Positions 8,989 through 17,972 of a stretch of 64,000 nt of DNA are shown here, in pieces. The stretch's first letter is position 1. Each line of letters opens with the position of its first letter. The stretch spans positions 3,144,501-3,208,500 of the forward strand of contig NZ_AP021861.1 of the NCBI RefSeq assembly GCF_009177095.1. The letters are read 5' to 3'. Under the pieces are notes generated by a model. The model was given only the letters and a program-made list of their open reading frames with translations. It did not search any database and was not told the DNA's origin. The DNA is from Lacipirellula parvula (GTDB taxonomy: Bacteria; Planctomycetota; Planctomycetia; Pirellulales; Lacipirellulaceae). The translations under genes and the position numbers were made by a program.

Positions 8989-11886
8989 ATGGTTGCATCG
9001 GCACGGAGGACGGTTGTTTGTGCAGCGATATTCTCAGTTTCAGCTGTCTTGATGAGTTCCGTAATGGCCGTTGAGTTCGTTGAGAAGGCGCACTACTGGG
9101 ACCCAGTTGCGATGCAGTATAACCCACTTTACATCCCGCCGACGCTGCCTCGCCCATCTGACAGCATCATGGCAAAAGTGCAAAGCTCGTCTGGGGTAGT
9201 GATTGCACCCAATTGGATTCTAACGGCCTGGCATATCACTAATGGTGAGTCATTTAAGCCGGTGGGTATATCGGTTAACGGCGTGCCGTACTCGGTGGTG
9301 GACGAAATACTAGACGCTCCTGGTGATATGGCACTCCTGCGGATTGGCCTGCCTGACGGCGACGATGACCCTTGGAACAATTCGCCCACGCATAATTTAC
9401 CTGCGAACTTCACAGATTATGCAGGCATTGACCCCGATCTCGAAGTGCCGGCTGGCTCAACGATTACACAGGGTGGATTTGGCGACGCATTCCTCAGAGA
9501 TCCAGGCACAGGCTTTGTAATTAGCGGGCAAGGCCCCCAAGGCCATTTGCGTTGGGGTAAGAACGTTGTCACCAACGCCTTCGGTGGACCATCTATCAAT
9601 TACAATTTCTCGTCTGTTGAGGAGATTGAGTTCGAAGGCCACGGATTGGGTAATGATTCTGGGGGCGGCTATTTCGTTAAGGATGGGTGGGATTGGAGGT
9701 TAGCGGGTATCACTCGCGACGTTGATTTTGCAGCGTCCGCAATGTACGCACCAAACTACAGTTGGATCGCCACTGCGCTTGGCGGAGACCTACCGTCGCT
9801 CACCTACGCATCCAAGCCGTCCAGCAACGTTGCGTGGATCGGGGCGGCGAATGGTGCGTGGATCACGCTGGCGAACTGGGAAGACTTAGACACGCCAGGC
9901 TCGAACAACAAGCTACCGACTGCGACGGATGTCGTTGAAATAACGACGATTTCCGGCCCTCAGATCGGTTCAGGCGTTAATGCTGTAGCGCGAAGCCTGC
10001 TTGTCGGCCGATCCACAGTGAATCCAGCCGATGCTGCTAAGATGACAATCGCCACGGGCGGGCAAATCAAGGCCGACCAAATTTTTGTGGGCGAGGGTGC
10101 CAGTGATATAGGCAAGGTCGATATCACGGGCGGGGCAGTGGCCGTCGACACAGAGTATGTAGGTTTCCGCGGTCAGGGCAGCGTCGCCCACACGGGCGGA
10201 ACAAATACGGCGGCCAAAATCATTATCGGCAAAGACAATAACGGCCTCGGAGGCACTTACACACTGACTGGGGCCGCATCGGCAGGAAGCACGCCAGTTG
10301 TCAACGTCGGCGCCATTGAAATTGGCGATGAAGACTCAAGCTCGGGCGAATTCATTATCTCCGGAGGAAGCTTCGCAACGGTCAATTCCGAAACCGTCAT
10401 CGCGGGAAAGAACGGCGAGGGCGTGTTTACTCAGCAGAAAGGCCAGCACTCCGTCTCAGGGTCTCTGGTTATCGGAAAAAACAGCGGTAGCGACGGACTA
10501 TACGAACTGTCTTCACCAGGGATTCTTACATCGAAGCGCACTGTGGTCAGCGAGAATGGGATAGGAGCTTTCTTCCACTCAGGCGGGAAACTTACAACTG
10601 AGGAACTGAAGATTGGCGCTAACGGTCACTATCTGAAGACGCTAGGCACAACTCAAGCTGAAATTGTGGAGGTCACGGGCGAGTTCGCCCACATGGGCGG
10701 AACACTTGAGACGCGAAAAATTGTCGGCGAGATCGACTTCGTCAATGGCAGCAGCTTAGTCAAAGCGAACGGCCTCGCGGACTATTCTGCAGCCAACTTC
10801 ACCAACGCCCTTAACACTGAGCTTCTGATTGGGGAGGAATCTCTTGTCCTCTTAGGTAGCGCAGGACAGTTCGGCGCCGTTACACCACTCGGCGATTTGG
10901 CGCCGCACATTGTTGGGAGCACGCTTGAAGTCAGTGACGGCGGATTTCGTGGCATCGGAGCAATATCGGACCCGGTCGAGTTTTACGACGGGGCCTACGC
11001 GATCGCTTCTGACAGCGGCGAGAAATTCTTGAGTTTTGAAGGCGGCTTCACGGCTGTCTCTGGCAGCAGCACGTTGGACACGGACGGCTCAGATGGATTT
11101 CTATTCGGAAACAGCGGCCTACAAATCGACTCTGGCGCGGTCCTCGCACTGGGTGGAGGTGCGACACTAGAGTCAAGCGCGGCGTCAATCTCCGTAGAAG
11201 GCGCTCTAGCGTTACCCCCTAGATCGGCGACTAGCCAAGGATTGCTATCCATCGACAGCAACTCTACTTCACCGCACGTAGCGATTGAATTCGATTCCGG
11301 CGCTCAGCTGCAGATTGTGGCCAAAGGCGCTGCCTCAAGCTCTCAGTATGACAGGATACTAATTGAGAGCAGTAACGCCATCGAACTTACGGCTAGTCTA
11401 GATGGTGAGTTGTCCCTGGAACTTGCCAGCTACTCGCCAAGTCCGCGCGATGTAATGAAAATCATAAGCGTCTCGGATGCGTGCACGATTAGTGGAAACT
11501 TTGCGACAGTGAGTGTAGACGGTGGCGACGTGATTATAGACAGTTTGGATATCGCCATGGCGGTTTTGTACGACTGGCCCGGGGTGTTTGGAGGAGGAGT
11601 TGCTGTGCGCGCTACGCTCCCTGGCGATTTTAATCTCGATGACGAAGTGGACTCCGAAGATGTTGGGGTCTGGTTAGACAATTTTGGTCTGACCGGCGCG
11701 ACATGGAAGGATGGCGACATCAACGGCGATGGCGCAGTCGACGGCTATGATTGGATTCCATTGCAATCGCACATTGGAGATTCTTGGCCGTCACTAGTCT
11801 CAGTTCCGGAACCGGCTTCAGCGGCGATGCTGCTAATGTGCGGCGTAGCGCTCGGGGCACGCCGGATCGCTCGCAAGCGTACCTGA
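8989..11886 (+). CDS. Trypsin-like protease with T5SS/PEP-CTERM repeats, dockerin and PEP-CTERM tail
   Basis: This 965-aa exported multidomain protein starts with a signal peptide (VVCAAIFSVSAVLMSSVMA). An S1-type protease domain follows (about 60-265) with His82 in LTAWHIT, Asp113 in GDMALLRI and Ser224 in GNDSGGGYF, a complete triad. Residues about 330-560 carry repeats of the T5SS/PEP-CTERM-associated type (GxxVxxGGxxxADxIxVGxxG). A Ca-binding dockerin-like pair follows (DFNLDDEVDSEDV and DINGDGAVDGYDW, about 880-920), then VPEPASAAM plus a hydrophobic stretch and RRIARKR. ATG 8989 is preferred over TTG 8974 because ACGGAGA lies 5-6 nt upstream. I infer an envelope-anchored or released protease. 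Confidence 0.87.
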   Translation: MVASARRTVVCAAIFSVSAVLMSSVMAVEFVEKAHYWDPVAMQYNPLYIPPTLPRPSDSIMAKVQSSSGVVIAPNWILTAWHITNGESFKPVGISVNGVPYSVVDEILDAPGDMALLRIGLPDGDDDPWNNSPTHNLPANFTDYAGIDPDLEVPAGSTITQGGFGDAFLRDPGTGFVISGQGPQGHLRWGKNVVTNAFGGPSINYNFSSVEEIEFEGHGLGNDSGGGYFVKDGWDWRLAGITRDVDFAASAMYAPNYSWIATALGGDLPSLTYASKPSSNVAWIGAANGAWITLANWEDLDTPGSNNKLPTATDVVEITTISGPQIGSGVNAVARSLLVGRSTVNPADAAKMTIATGGQIKADQIFVGEGASDIGKVDITGGAVAVDTEYVGFRGQGSVAHTGGTNTAAKIIIGKDNNGLGGTYTLTGAASAGSTPVVNVGAIEIGDEDSSSGEFIISGGSFATVNSETVIAGKNGEGVFTQQKGQHSVSGSLVIGKNSGSDGLYELSSPGILTSKRTVVSENGIGAFFHSGGKLTTEELKIGANGHYLKTLGTTQAEIVEVTGEFAHMGGTLETRKIVGEIDFVNGSSLVKANGLADYSAANFTNALNTELLIGEESLVLLGSAGQFGAVTPLGDLAPHIVGSTLEVSDGGFRGIGAISDPVEFYDGAYAIASDSGEKFLSFEGGFTAVSGSSTLDTDGSDGFLFGNSGLQIDSGAVLALGGGATLESSAASISVEGALALPPRSATSQGLLSIDSNSTSPHVAIEFDSGAQLQIVAKGAASSSQYDRILIESSNAIELTASLDGELSLELASYSPSPRDVMKIISVSDACTISGNFATVSVDGGDVIIDSLDIAMAVLYDWPGVFGGGVAVRATLPGDFNLDDEVDSEDVGVWLDNFGLTGATWKDGDINGDGAVDGYDWIPLQSHIGDSWPSLVSVPEPASAAMLLMCGVALGARRIARKRT

Positions 11887-11912
11887 ATCGCGCTGATTGC
11901 CGCCAACTCTGG

Positions 11913-11949
11913 AAAAGGCCCCTCGCATCGTGAAAGCGGGGGGCCTTTT
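11913..11949 (+). terminator. Rho-independent terminator
   Basis: AAAAGGCCCC and GGGGCCTTTT arms enclose a loop of about 17 nt, 26 bp after the stop codon of the protease gene. The T-run is part of the right arm. Confidence 0.75.
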
Positions 11950-12177
11950 CGTGCGCGCATCACTTGCGCACGACTCAAACCTGTAAATACTGCCTTGGCC
12001 GAGGAGCAGATGAGAGCGATTACGGGGCTGTGGCCTGCGAACCCGCTGCGATTCTCGGCGCTGGCTAACTTGCGCCCTCAGCCTGGTTGAGGCTCGTGCC
12101 GCACGCGACCTGACTTGGGGACGTCCGTGCTATGGGTGGCGCTCGAAGTTGAACTCGACGAGTAGCCGAGTTGTTCC

Positions 12178-13347
12178 TCAACAATTCACTCGCCCCGCGA
12201 ACCTAGCGAATCTGGCGGGGCGCTCTTTTTGCTCAAGGAGTACGTATCCACTCGCTCGGCGTTGCGTTAGTGCATAAGCGATTAACAAGCCGAGCGTGGC
12301 TATTACGAAGCTGGTGGGTTCCGGCACGAGCGACCAACGAATCGCGAAGCGGCCTTGCCCTCTAACTTCTCCTATACCGACAACGTTCCCACACTCATCG
12401 ACATCAGTCGATACAGACGAATAGAACGTTAGCCCCGTTTGCTGCTCGAGGATGCTGTGTAAGTCAATGACGCTGTCTGCACTCCCTTTCCAGGCGAGAG
12501 CCCGTGTGACGTTGCTGTTAGCGAGTGCGCCGTTGCCAACTTGCCACTCGCCAGCTGCGGCCTGGGCACTTGTGTAAGTGAATCCAGGCGGGTGGAGGTT
12601 TACAACGCTGCTCGCGCTACCATGCCACAGCAGTGCGTGGGCCTGAACCGGTTCGCTTTTGGTCATTCCGTAGCCGACCTGTGACGTCCCTCCGCCTCCG
12701 TACGCAGTCGTCAGTCGATAACTATCTGGATGCAAGTCGACGACGCTTTCGGCAGTCCCATGCCACACTAACGCATGGTAGGTCGAGGGCGAACCGACTA
12801 ATCCCCAACCTGTTTGGCCAGTTTCGTCAGCGGCCCATGCATACGTTTGGGAGTAAGACGGGGCATGTAAGTCGACAACACTCGCCGAAGTCCCACTCCA
12901 CAGCAGGGCGTGATACGCACTGCCACCTGTCGCGATACCCGCACCGACTTGAGTAGATTCGCTCACGTCGGTGGCAGTAGATTGCCTATAACCTTCAGGA
13001 TGAAGGTCAATGACGCTCTCAGGCGTGCTATGCCAAAGTAGAGCGTGGGTCTCTCCTCCGGCGATCGTTCCCTGGCCAACTTGTGAATTGCCGTGAATTT
13101 TGCTAGCTGACGACGCAGCAAACCCAGCTGGATGGAGGCTTACAGGCGGTGAGGACGGGGTTGGCCACAATGCAGCTGCATTGCCTGGATTGCCGAGCCC
13201 TCCGACAGTTGCATCGCCATACAATCCACCGGCTGCCGCTTGTTGGGGAGATTGGTTTAGGAGCGATACTTGATACGTTGCCGCATTGAGTCGGCCGCAT
13301 GCTGAAATTAGCAATACGAGTAGTGCTTCCACTAGAGTGGATTTCAT
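12178..13347 (-). CDS. PEP-CTERM protein with HALLWxGTAxSVVDLHP repeats (paralogue of 2564-3676)
   Basis: This 389-aa exported protein has a signal peptide (MKSTLVEALLVLLISACG, cleavage near NAA). It contains six units of about 48 residues of the same repeat as the gene at 2564 (SQVGxG, ALLWxGTxxSVVDLHPxxY). VPEPTSFVIATLG, a hydrophobic helix and TQRRA make a PEP-CTERM tail. About 24 extra residues (SGYVLLEQKERPARFARFAG, then RVNC) follow the Arg cluster, unlike normal tails. They are encoded across a GC hairpin, which suggests loss of the original stop. The start at 13347 was chosen by matching the paralogue's leader; the longer ORF begins 13 codons earlier. Confidence 0.85.
   Translation of the reverse strand: MKSTLVEALLVLLISACGRLNAATYQVSLLNQSPQQAAAGGLYGDATVGGLGNPGNAAALWPTPSSPPVSLHPAGFAASSASKIHGNSQVGQGTIAGGETHALLWHSTPESVIDLHPEGYRQSTATDVSESTQVGAGIATGGSAYHALLWSGTSASVVDLHAPSYSQTYAWAADETGQTGWGLVGSPSTYHALVWHGTAESVVDLHPDSYRLTTAYGGGGTSQVGYGMTKSEPVQAHALLWHGSASSVVNLHPPGFTYTSAQAAAGEWQVGNGALANSNVTRALAWKGSADSVIDLHSILEQQTGLTFYSSVSTDVDECGNVVGIGEVRGQGRFAIRWSLVPEPTSFVIATLGLLIAYALTQRRASGYVLLEQKERPARFARFAGRVNC
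12191..12230 (+). terminator. Terminator-like hairpin inside the 3' end of the opposing gene
   Basis: CGCCCCGC and GCGGGGCG arms are followed on the plus strand by CTCTTTTT. It lies within the last codons of the minus-strand PEP-CTERM gene. It could stop rightward read-through, or it may be the former 3' flank of that gene. Confidence 0.5.
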
Positions 13348-13469
13348 CAGTGTGTCTCTGCTCTTCCCCTGACTGGCCGCTTGCAACTGTAATTGATGTG
13401 GACAGGGTTGGCAATTATTCTGCGTTAGTTAAGCGGCCCGAAGAATATCAGTCCGCTATACTGCCCCGA

Positions 13470-13919
13470 ATGCTCACCTACTTCCGCTACGCCCTGGCGA
13501 CGATTTGCTTCATGCTGAGCATGGCGTGCTTGGGGCTGTGGGGAGCAAGCTACGCGACGAAACCAGCGTTGGATGTAGTGATGCCATCGTGGGATCGCTC
13601 TCTAAGTCTCACTGCGATCAAGGGCATGTGCTACCTAGAGAGAGTCCGAATCGGGGGTAAGAGCGCTATAGCAGCCGATCTCAACTTGAGCATCTCAAGA
13701 GAGCGTCTTGGGTTTGTTGACGCCTTCGTTCGAAATGGAGATCTGAGCAGCATCGGAGGCGACGTCGACCAAATCCGTTTCCCGACCTGGTATCCCGCCC
13801 TCGTCTTCGCCCTAGCCGGCGTCGGCGCCCTCCGCCTCGGCCGCCGCTTCACGCTTCGCTCGGCGATCATCGCCACGACGGTTGTGGCGGGGCTGTTGGG
13901 GATGGTGGTGGCCCTTTAA
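13470..13919 (+). CDS. Small membrane protein with planctomycete RFTLRS-ATTVVA tail
   Basis: This 149-aa protein has a transmembrane segment near the N-terminus (YALATICFMLSMACLGLWG) and two near the C-terminus (WYPALVFALAGVGAL and SAIIATTVVAGLLGMVVAL). Between the last two is LGRRFTLRS, a pattern frequent in planctomycete small membrane proteins (RFSLRTLLIATTVVA). ATG 13470 is chosen because the longer frame overlaps the divergent gene's start and its extension looks non-coding. It heads a short run of small membrane genes (13932, 14235). Function unknown. Confidence 0.7.
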   Translation: MLTYFRYALATICFMLSMACLGLWGASYATKPALDVVMPSWDRSLSLTAIKGMCYLERVRIGGKSAIAADLNLSISRERLGFVDAFVRNGDLSSIGGDVDQIRFPTWYPALVFALAGVGALRLGRRFTLRSAIIATTVVAGLLGMVVAL

Positions 13920-13931
13920 TCGCTCGTCGAG

Positions 13932-14192
13932 ATGTATATGCCTCGATTCAATCTTCGCAATCTAATGATCGCCATGACGCTGGCCGCGATCTGGGGAGCG
14001 ACGCTCGTTAACTATCGTCGTTTGATCGATCATCCGAGCGGATGGGCTTTAGCGATTTGCCTGCCGCTGTGGGTGTATTTGGTTGCCGGACCGTTCGTTG
14101 TCGCCGGGGCTGCTTTTGGGAACGTCGTGACCGGGATAAAGTTCGGCTTGACGTGTGCGGTGCTTCTGTTTGCGTTCATCTTAATGCTTTGA
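13932..14192 (+). CDS. Small membrane protein (86 aa)
   Basis: This protein begins MYMPRFNLRNLMIAMTLAAI and has two to three hydrophobic helices (LMIAMTLAAIWGATLV, ALAICLPLWVYLVAGPFVV, FGLTCAVLLFAFILML). The RFNLRNLM opening matches the RFSLR-type motif of planctomycete membrane proteins. It lies 12 nt downstream of the previous gene and is probably co-transcribed. An alternative start is the Met two codons later. Function unknown. Confidence 0.65.
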   Translation: MYMPRFNLRNLMIAMTLAAIWGATLVNYRRLIDHPSGWALAICLPLWVYLVAGPFVVAGAAFGNVVTGIKFGLTCAVLLFAFILML

Positions 14193-14234
14193 CGAGAGGC
14201 CCTTCCTCTCCCACCCGCTTCGGCGGCGGTTAGA

Positions 14235-14726
14235 ATGGGCGGCATGACGCTCGATGAGGCTAAACACGCTGCAAAGATCATGGCTGGCGAGAAAGGCGTT
14301 GTCTTGGGCGAGTTGCTCTGGAGTCAGGCCGCGATTGAAGAAGGCGCATGGGCTTTAGGATACGCGGTGACAGACGAGCCGCTGTGTTTTTCCTGGAACT
14401 TTCTGCTCCGCCCGTCACGCCAGAATGAAATTATGGTCTGCGCTCCGAACGTCCCGAAAAACTGGCGTCCCGACACGGGTGGAATGCTAAGCATGAAATG
14501 GAAGAACGTTTTAGGTGCTCTACTTGTGCTCTTCGCCGCCCTGGCGTTTCTGTACGCCACGGGACTTGCCATCGTGCTGATTCAGGCGTCCAAGTTTAAG
14601 GATGCTTCGATCGTCTGGACTCTTGGAGGATTTATCGCGATAGTCCTGCTCATCGCGAGCGGAATGGCGTGGGCTGGTGTCCGCCTTCTCCGTTCGCCTA
14701 ACCCCGCCCCGGAAGCCGGCGGCTAG
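14235..14726 (+). CDS. Hypothetical protein with soluble N-terminus and two C-terminal membrane helices
   Basis: This 163-aa protein has a soluble N-terminal half (TLDEAKHAAKIMAGEKGVVL, then LCFSWNFLLRPSRQNEIMVC). A C-terminal half follows with two hydrophobic segments (VLGALLVLFAALAFLYATGL and WTLGGFIAIVLLIASGMAW). It is third in a run of small plus-strand genes, 42 nt after the previous stop. A Met three codons into the frame is an alternative start. No family recognised. Confidence 0.55.
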   Translation: MGGMTLDEAKHAAKIMAGEKGVVLGELLWSQAAIEEGAWALGYAVTDEPLCFSWNFLLRPSRQNEIMVCAPNVPKNWRPDTGGMLSMKWKNVLGALLVLFAALAFLYATGLAIVLIQASKFKDASIVWTLGGFIAIVLLIASGMAWAGVRLLRSPNPAPEAGG

Positions 14727-15367
14727 GTCTGCTTTCGCTGGGAAGTGGCGGGGGGCTGCGGTCTTCTTCGCCGAATCAACGCCACGGCACTCAAAGCTAG
14801 CAGGTGGGGCGTTGACGGCTCGGGAATATAAACTGCTCGAAAGCGCGCTGTCACGTCACTTTGGCCGACGAACTTCAAGTCACCGCCCGTAGTCGTCACT
14901 GGTTGATCTTCGGGGTAGTTGTACAAAACACCAATCCCGACTGTTTCCTCAAGCTCGGACCCTATTCTCCAGCCACTAAAAACAGGATCGTGTGGGCCAT
15001 TGAATATGTCAGCAAGAGAGGCTGAACGACTCCATCCAATCACGCTAAGTTCGTTATTACAGAAGGTCCGAGTTCCTGACGTTATTCGAAATTGTCCCAC
15101 GTCCTGAATATCTATAGTAGTAACTAAGTGATTGAGGGAGAAAAGTCCTATCCCAGGAGGTTGCGCAGGGTCGGACATTCCGGTGAATGTGACGTTCTGT
15201 GTGTCGGCAATCCCTGTGACCTTGAACGCCTTGTTGTTGAAGATCGTGTCTCCGATCTGTCCAGAACCCTCCCCGAAATGTTCAAGGCGAATCGGGTAAG
15301 CTGAAGCTACGGTTGAGGCAATGGCGAGACTTATCAAACTGAGAAAAATGCATATGCGGGCGTTCAT
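14723..15367 (-). CDS. PEP-CTERM protein, hypothetical
   Basis: This 214-aa exported protein has a signal peptide (MNARICIFLSLISLAIASTV, cleavage near ASA-YPI). The middle is beta-rich without a recognised domain. IPEPSTPHLLALSAVALIRR followed by Arg/Pro/Gln-rich residues is a PEP-CTERM signal. The last four bases overlap the convergent gene ending at 14726. Confidence 0.8.
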   Translation of the reverse strand: MNARICIFLSLISLAIASTVASAYPIRLEHFGEGSGQIGDTIFNNKAFKVTGIADTQNVTFTGMSDPAQPPGIGLFSLNHLVTTIDIQDVGQFRITSGTRTFCNNELSVIGWSRSASLADIFNGPHDPVFSGWRIGSELEETVGIGVLYNYPEDQPVTTTGGDLKFVGQSDVTARFRAVYIPEPSTPHLLALSAVALIRRRRPQPPATSQRKQT

Positions 15368-15478
15368 TTGCGACTCCTAAGAAACGGCGTGTTGGGAAAA
15401 AGCATATGCGGAGAGATTAGCTTACCGCAACATCACACCGCCTTATCCGCCCGCAAAGATGAGGGATGAAGTAAGTCG

Positions 15479-15802
15479 CTATGCTCGCACTTCCTGCCAC
15501 AGTTTGATTATCTCTCGCATCCTTGCTTTCTCCGTCGGGGCCTCAATCCCTCGTTGGTCGAGGCGATCGTTCACGACTGACAGGAATGTGGCTTCACCGA
15601 ATCCCTTAGTCTCCCAGGCTCTATTGAAGCCGTGCAAACTGTTAGTGGCGCTATTGGCTTGGCAAAAACGTAGCACCGTGTCCATTCCCATAAGTAACCC
15701 AACGAGCCCCTCCGCTGTCCCTGAGAATAGGTGCGGCGCACTCTCAGCTAGTTCAAGAATTTCTTCAATGAACTTGGCGACATCAGCGGCACTTCTTTCC
15801 AT
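15479..15802 (-). CDS. Hypothetical helical cytosolic protein (107 aa)
   Basis: The sequence is coherent and mostly helical (MERSAADVAKFIEEILELAE, then EATFLSVVNDRLDQRGI and MREIIKLWQEVRA) with no signal peptide or membrane helix. It is last in a minus-strand series after the genes at 15859 and 16310, 56 nt behind the former. No family recognised. Confidence 0.55.
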   Translation of the reverse strand: MERSAADVAKFIEEILELAESAPHLFSGTAEGLVGLLMGMDTVLRFCQANSATNSLHGFNRAWETKGFGEATFLSVVNDRLDQRGIEAPTEKARMREIIKLWQEVRA

Positions 15803-15858
15803 AACTATCGCCGTGAGCTATTCGGAGGGTGAAGCTGGGGCGGGGCATTGGGGGCGTA

Positions 15859-16278
15859 TTACGACTTACCTCGTATGACGCGGTTTCCTCCGTAGATCAA
15901 TGCTCCCGCGAGAGAAAGGATTGCTAGTCGTCCATACCAACTGAAGGTGATTGGCATGTCTTTTGGATGAGCGAACCAGTCGAGCAGCATTGCCGCGAGA
16001 AGAATGGCGGCAATTGTGTAAGCCACTAGCCCCTCCCACCGCGGCGGCGGAACGCTGTACAGCCGCAAGCACTCCAGGCACTGACGGCGGGGTGACACGA
16101 CGATTTCATTCTCTTGCCCAGTCGCGATTCTGAATCGCAGCGACCCACAATCTGGGCAGCCCTGACCTGGAGCTGCTCGACGCTCGCACCGTTCCCTGTA
16201 ACGGAACCAGGCGAACGAGATCAGTGCGAGCAGGCTGACCGCTGCGACCGCTGCGAGACCAAGGAGGTTGTTATCCAT
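15859..16278 (-). CDS. Membrane protein with zinc-ribbon-like CPDCG/CLEC motif
   Basis: This 139-aa protein has an N-terminal transmembrane helix (MDNNLLGLAAVAAVSLLALI). A cytosolic or extracytosolic segment follows with CPDCG and CLEC spaced about 28 residues apart, a likely four-Cys zinc ribbon. Two further helices (YTIAAILLAAMLLDWF and RLAILSLAGALIYGG) complete it. The start at 16278 is chosen because it begins the first helix; the extra 34 residues of the longest frame overlap the upstream gene and look spurious. Function unknown. Confidence 0.65.
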   Translation of the reverse strand: MDNNLLGLAAVAAVSLLALISFAWFRYRERCERRAAPGQGCPDCGSLRFRIATGQENEIVVSPRRQCLECLRLYSVPPPRWEGLVAYTIAAILLAAMLLDWFAHPKDMPITFSWYGRLAILSLAGALIYGGNRVIRGKS

Positions 16279-16309
16279 CGGCGACACTGCTGCATGATGG
16301 TGGCGTCGG

Positions 16310-17401
16310 TCACATTGCCGACGACGCCAATCTCTCTCCGCAACGTTTGTTTTGCAAGCGTTGGCGGAAATCGGTCGCACAGATTGAGCGGTGGTGCGTC
16401 TGCGGCGGTCCGCCCGACCATCGAGCCGCGCAACGCGGGAGCGTAAGAGGCGGGCTGCTAGCGGCTGTGGCCCAATTCACAGATTCCAGCGTATCGCCAC
16501 CGTGGTCGGCAACTGCATCCCAGAAATCGAGCTCGTGAACGATCAGCACCCGCTGTCCATTCCGCCTACGATGAACCGCATCCTCGACTTTGCGCCCGTA
16601 GCATGAGTACGCCCAGCAAGGGTTGCCGTTAGCGCCGACGATCAGGAAATGCGTATCGTTGCGAAGGCTTTTATGAAATTCGCCGCCGAGTTTCTGGATC
16701 ACTTCGACCAGTCCCGACCGTGTAGATCGCTTTGACGCGCCGGTAAAGCAAAAGAATCGATTCTCGAAAGCGATTTCTGGCGCAAACGCGCAAACTCCAC
16801 TCACGGTAGAGGACCGATCAAGGGCTCCGACTGCCTTCCTTCCGGGCGTAATGGTGAACTCGCCGAAGAACTGCAGAAGCGCTTCGTGCTCCTGGTCGTC
16901 GATCTTCCCGTCTTTCAGTACATGCGCAATCACGGTCTCAAGCTCATCGTATGGCCAGCAAGCTCGCAGATGCGCGTGGTCGTCCACCCAAGCGGAAAGC
17001 TCGTCTAGTTCCTGCTTGTTGATTCGACCGTCGGCGACGATGCCTCCGAGGAACCCGTGGAGCTGTTGTATGTCGGCAGTCACGTCATCGTAATAGTTAC
17101 CGGCGCCGCTGAATCGCTCGCAGAGCCAGAGTAAGTCGGATCGCTCTTCCTCATCGATGACGCCATCGGCGACGACGGCGTGAATGTGAGGAATGAGCTC
17201 GTTGAACGGATGCCGGTCTAGGAACTCATGATAGTTGCCTAACCATTTTGTCAGCGCAGCAAGCTCTGTGGTGTTGACGCGGCGGTCAGCAACTAAACCT
17301 CCAATGATTCCGTAGAGGCTATTGGTCGCGGTCTCAAGCCGCTGCTTGCCGGTGTATTGCATGTACCCCTGGTGGTCGACGTGACGGTCGTCTTCGTACA
17401 T
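16310..17401 (-). CDS. TerB-like/BRCT fusion protein
   Basis: This 363-aa soluble protein carries two TerB-like helical repeats (about 31-97 and 113-182). Each has GxxADGxI(D/N)xxE signatures, here VADGVIDEEE and VADGRINKQE, then LKDGKIDDQE. A BRCT domain follows (about 212-300) with FENRFFCFTG, LVEVIQKLGGEFHKS and THFLIVG, as in NAD-dependent DNA ligase and related nicked-DNA or phosphopeptide-binding BRCTs. The last 60 residues are low complexity. The pairing suggests a stress- or DNA-damage-linked function (inference). The two small downstream genes may be co-transcribed. Confidence 0.75.
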   Translation of the reverse strand: MYEDDRHVDHQGYMQYTGKQRLETATNSLYGIIGGLVADRRVNTTELAALTKWLGNYHEFLDRHPFNELIPHIHAVVADGVIDEEERSDLLWLCERFSGAGNYYDDVTADIQQLHGFLGGIVADGRINKQELDELSAWVDDHAHLRACWPYDELETVIAHVLKDGKIDDQEHEALLQFFGEFTITPGRKAVGALDRSSTVSGVCAFAPEIAFENRFFCFTGASKRSTRSGLVEVIQKLGGEFHKSLRNDTHFLIVGANGNPCWAYSCYGRKVEDAVHRRRNGQRVLIVHELDFWDAVADHGGDTLESVNWATAASSPPLTLPRCAARWSGGPPQTHHRSICATDFRQRLQNKRCGERLASSAM

Positions 17402-17972
17402 AGAGCACCTGTGGAGAAGAGAAATCGCACCGACTCATATGCTAATACGCGGCATGGATGATAGCAAAGCTTCTGGTTGACTTTTGCGGCGGACTTCCCG
17501 CAATAGGCCCCATCGTGACGCACTTTGCGGAGCGAAGTCGGTCGCAAGACTGAACCGCCGTCGACGTGGACGGTTGAGGAATCGTTCGGCGATCGCACCG
17601 CACGCAACCGCCCGACCAACTGGGGCTTTAAGTTGGCCAACCAGCTGATGCAAGAGATCGAAGAGGGCGAGCCGATCGACCTCGACGACTGTTGCCCGGC
17701 GGCGGTGTAGCGTGTGGCTGCCGATGCTCGCCGCGTTCGCGTGAAGCGATTCCATTCCGGTCGAAGCGACGCTAGCTGGCTTGCGAAGTGACGCCGTACC
17801 GAGGGGCAGGTCGGTACGGTCGTCAGCTTCACAACGTCCATTCGCCGCGGGAGCGTGATACGCGGCGACAGCGACATTTATACCGCCAATCGGACGACAA
17901 ATGCATCTGATAAATAGTAGTTTTGAGATTCCCTCGCGGGAATGCGAGATTGTTGTCGGGCAGGCGGCGGGG
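17402..17972. other. Intergenic/degenerate region, no supported gene
   Basis: Open frames exist on both strands but none has a convincing start, composition or family. A plus-strand stretch (RPTNWGFKLANQLMQEIEEG near 17600-17690) looks protein-like and may be a remnant of mobile DNA; another (VVSFTTSIRRGSVIRGDSDI near 17800-17870) is similar in quality. Confidence 0.4.
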
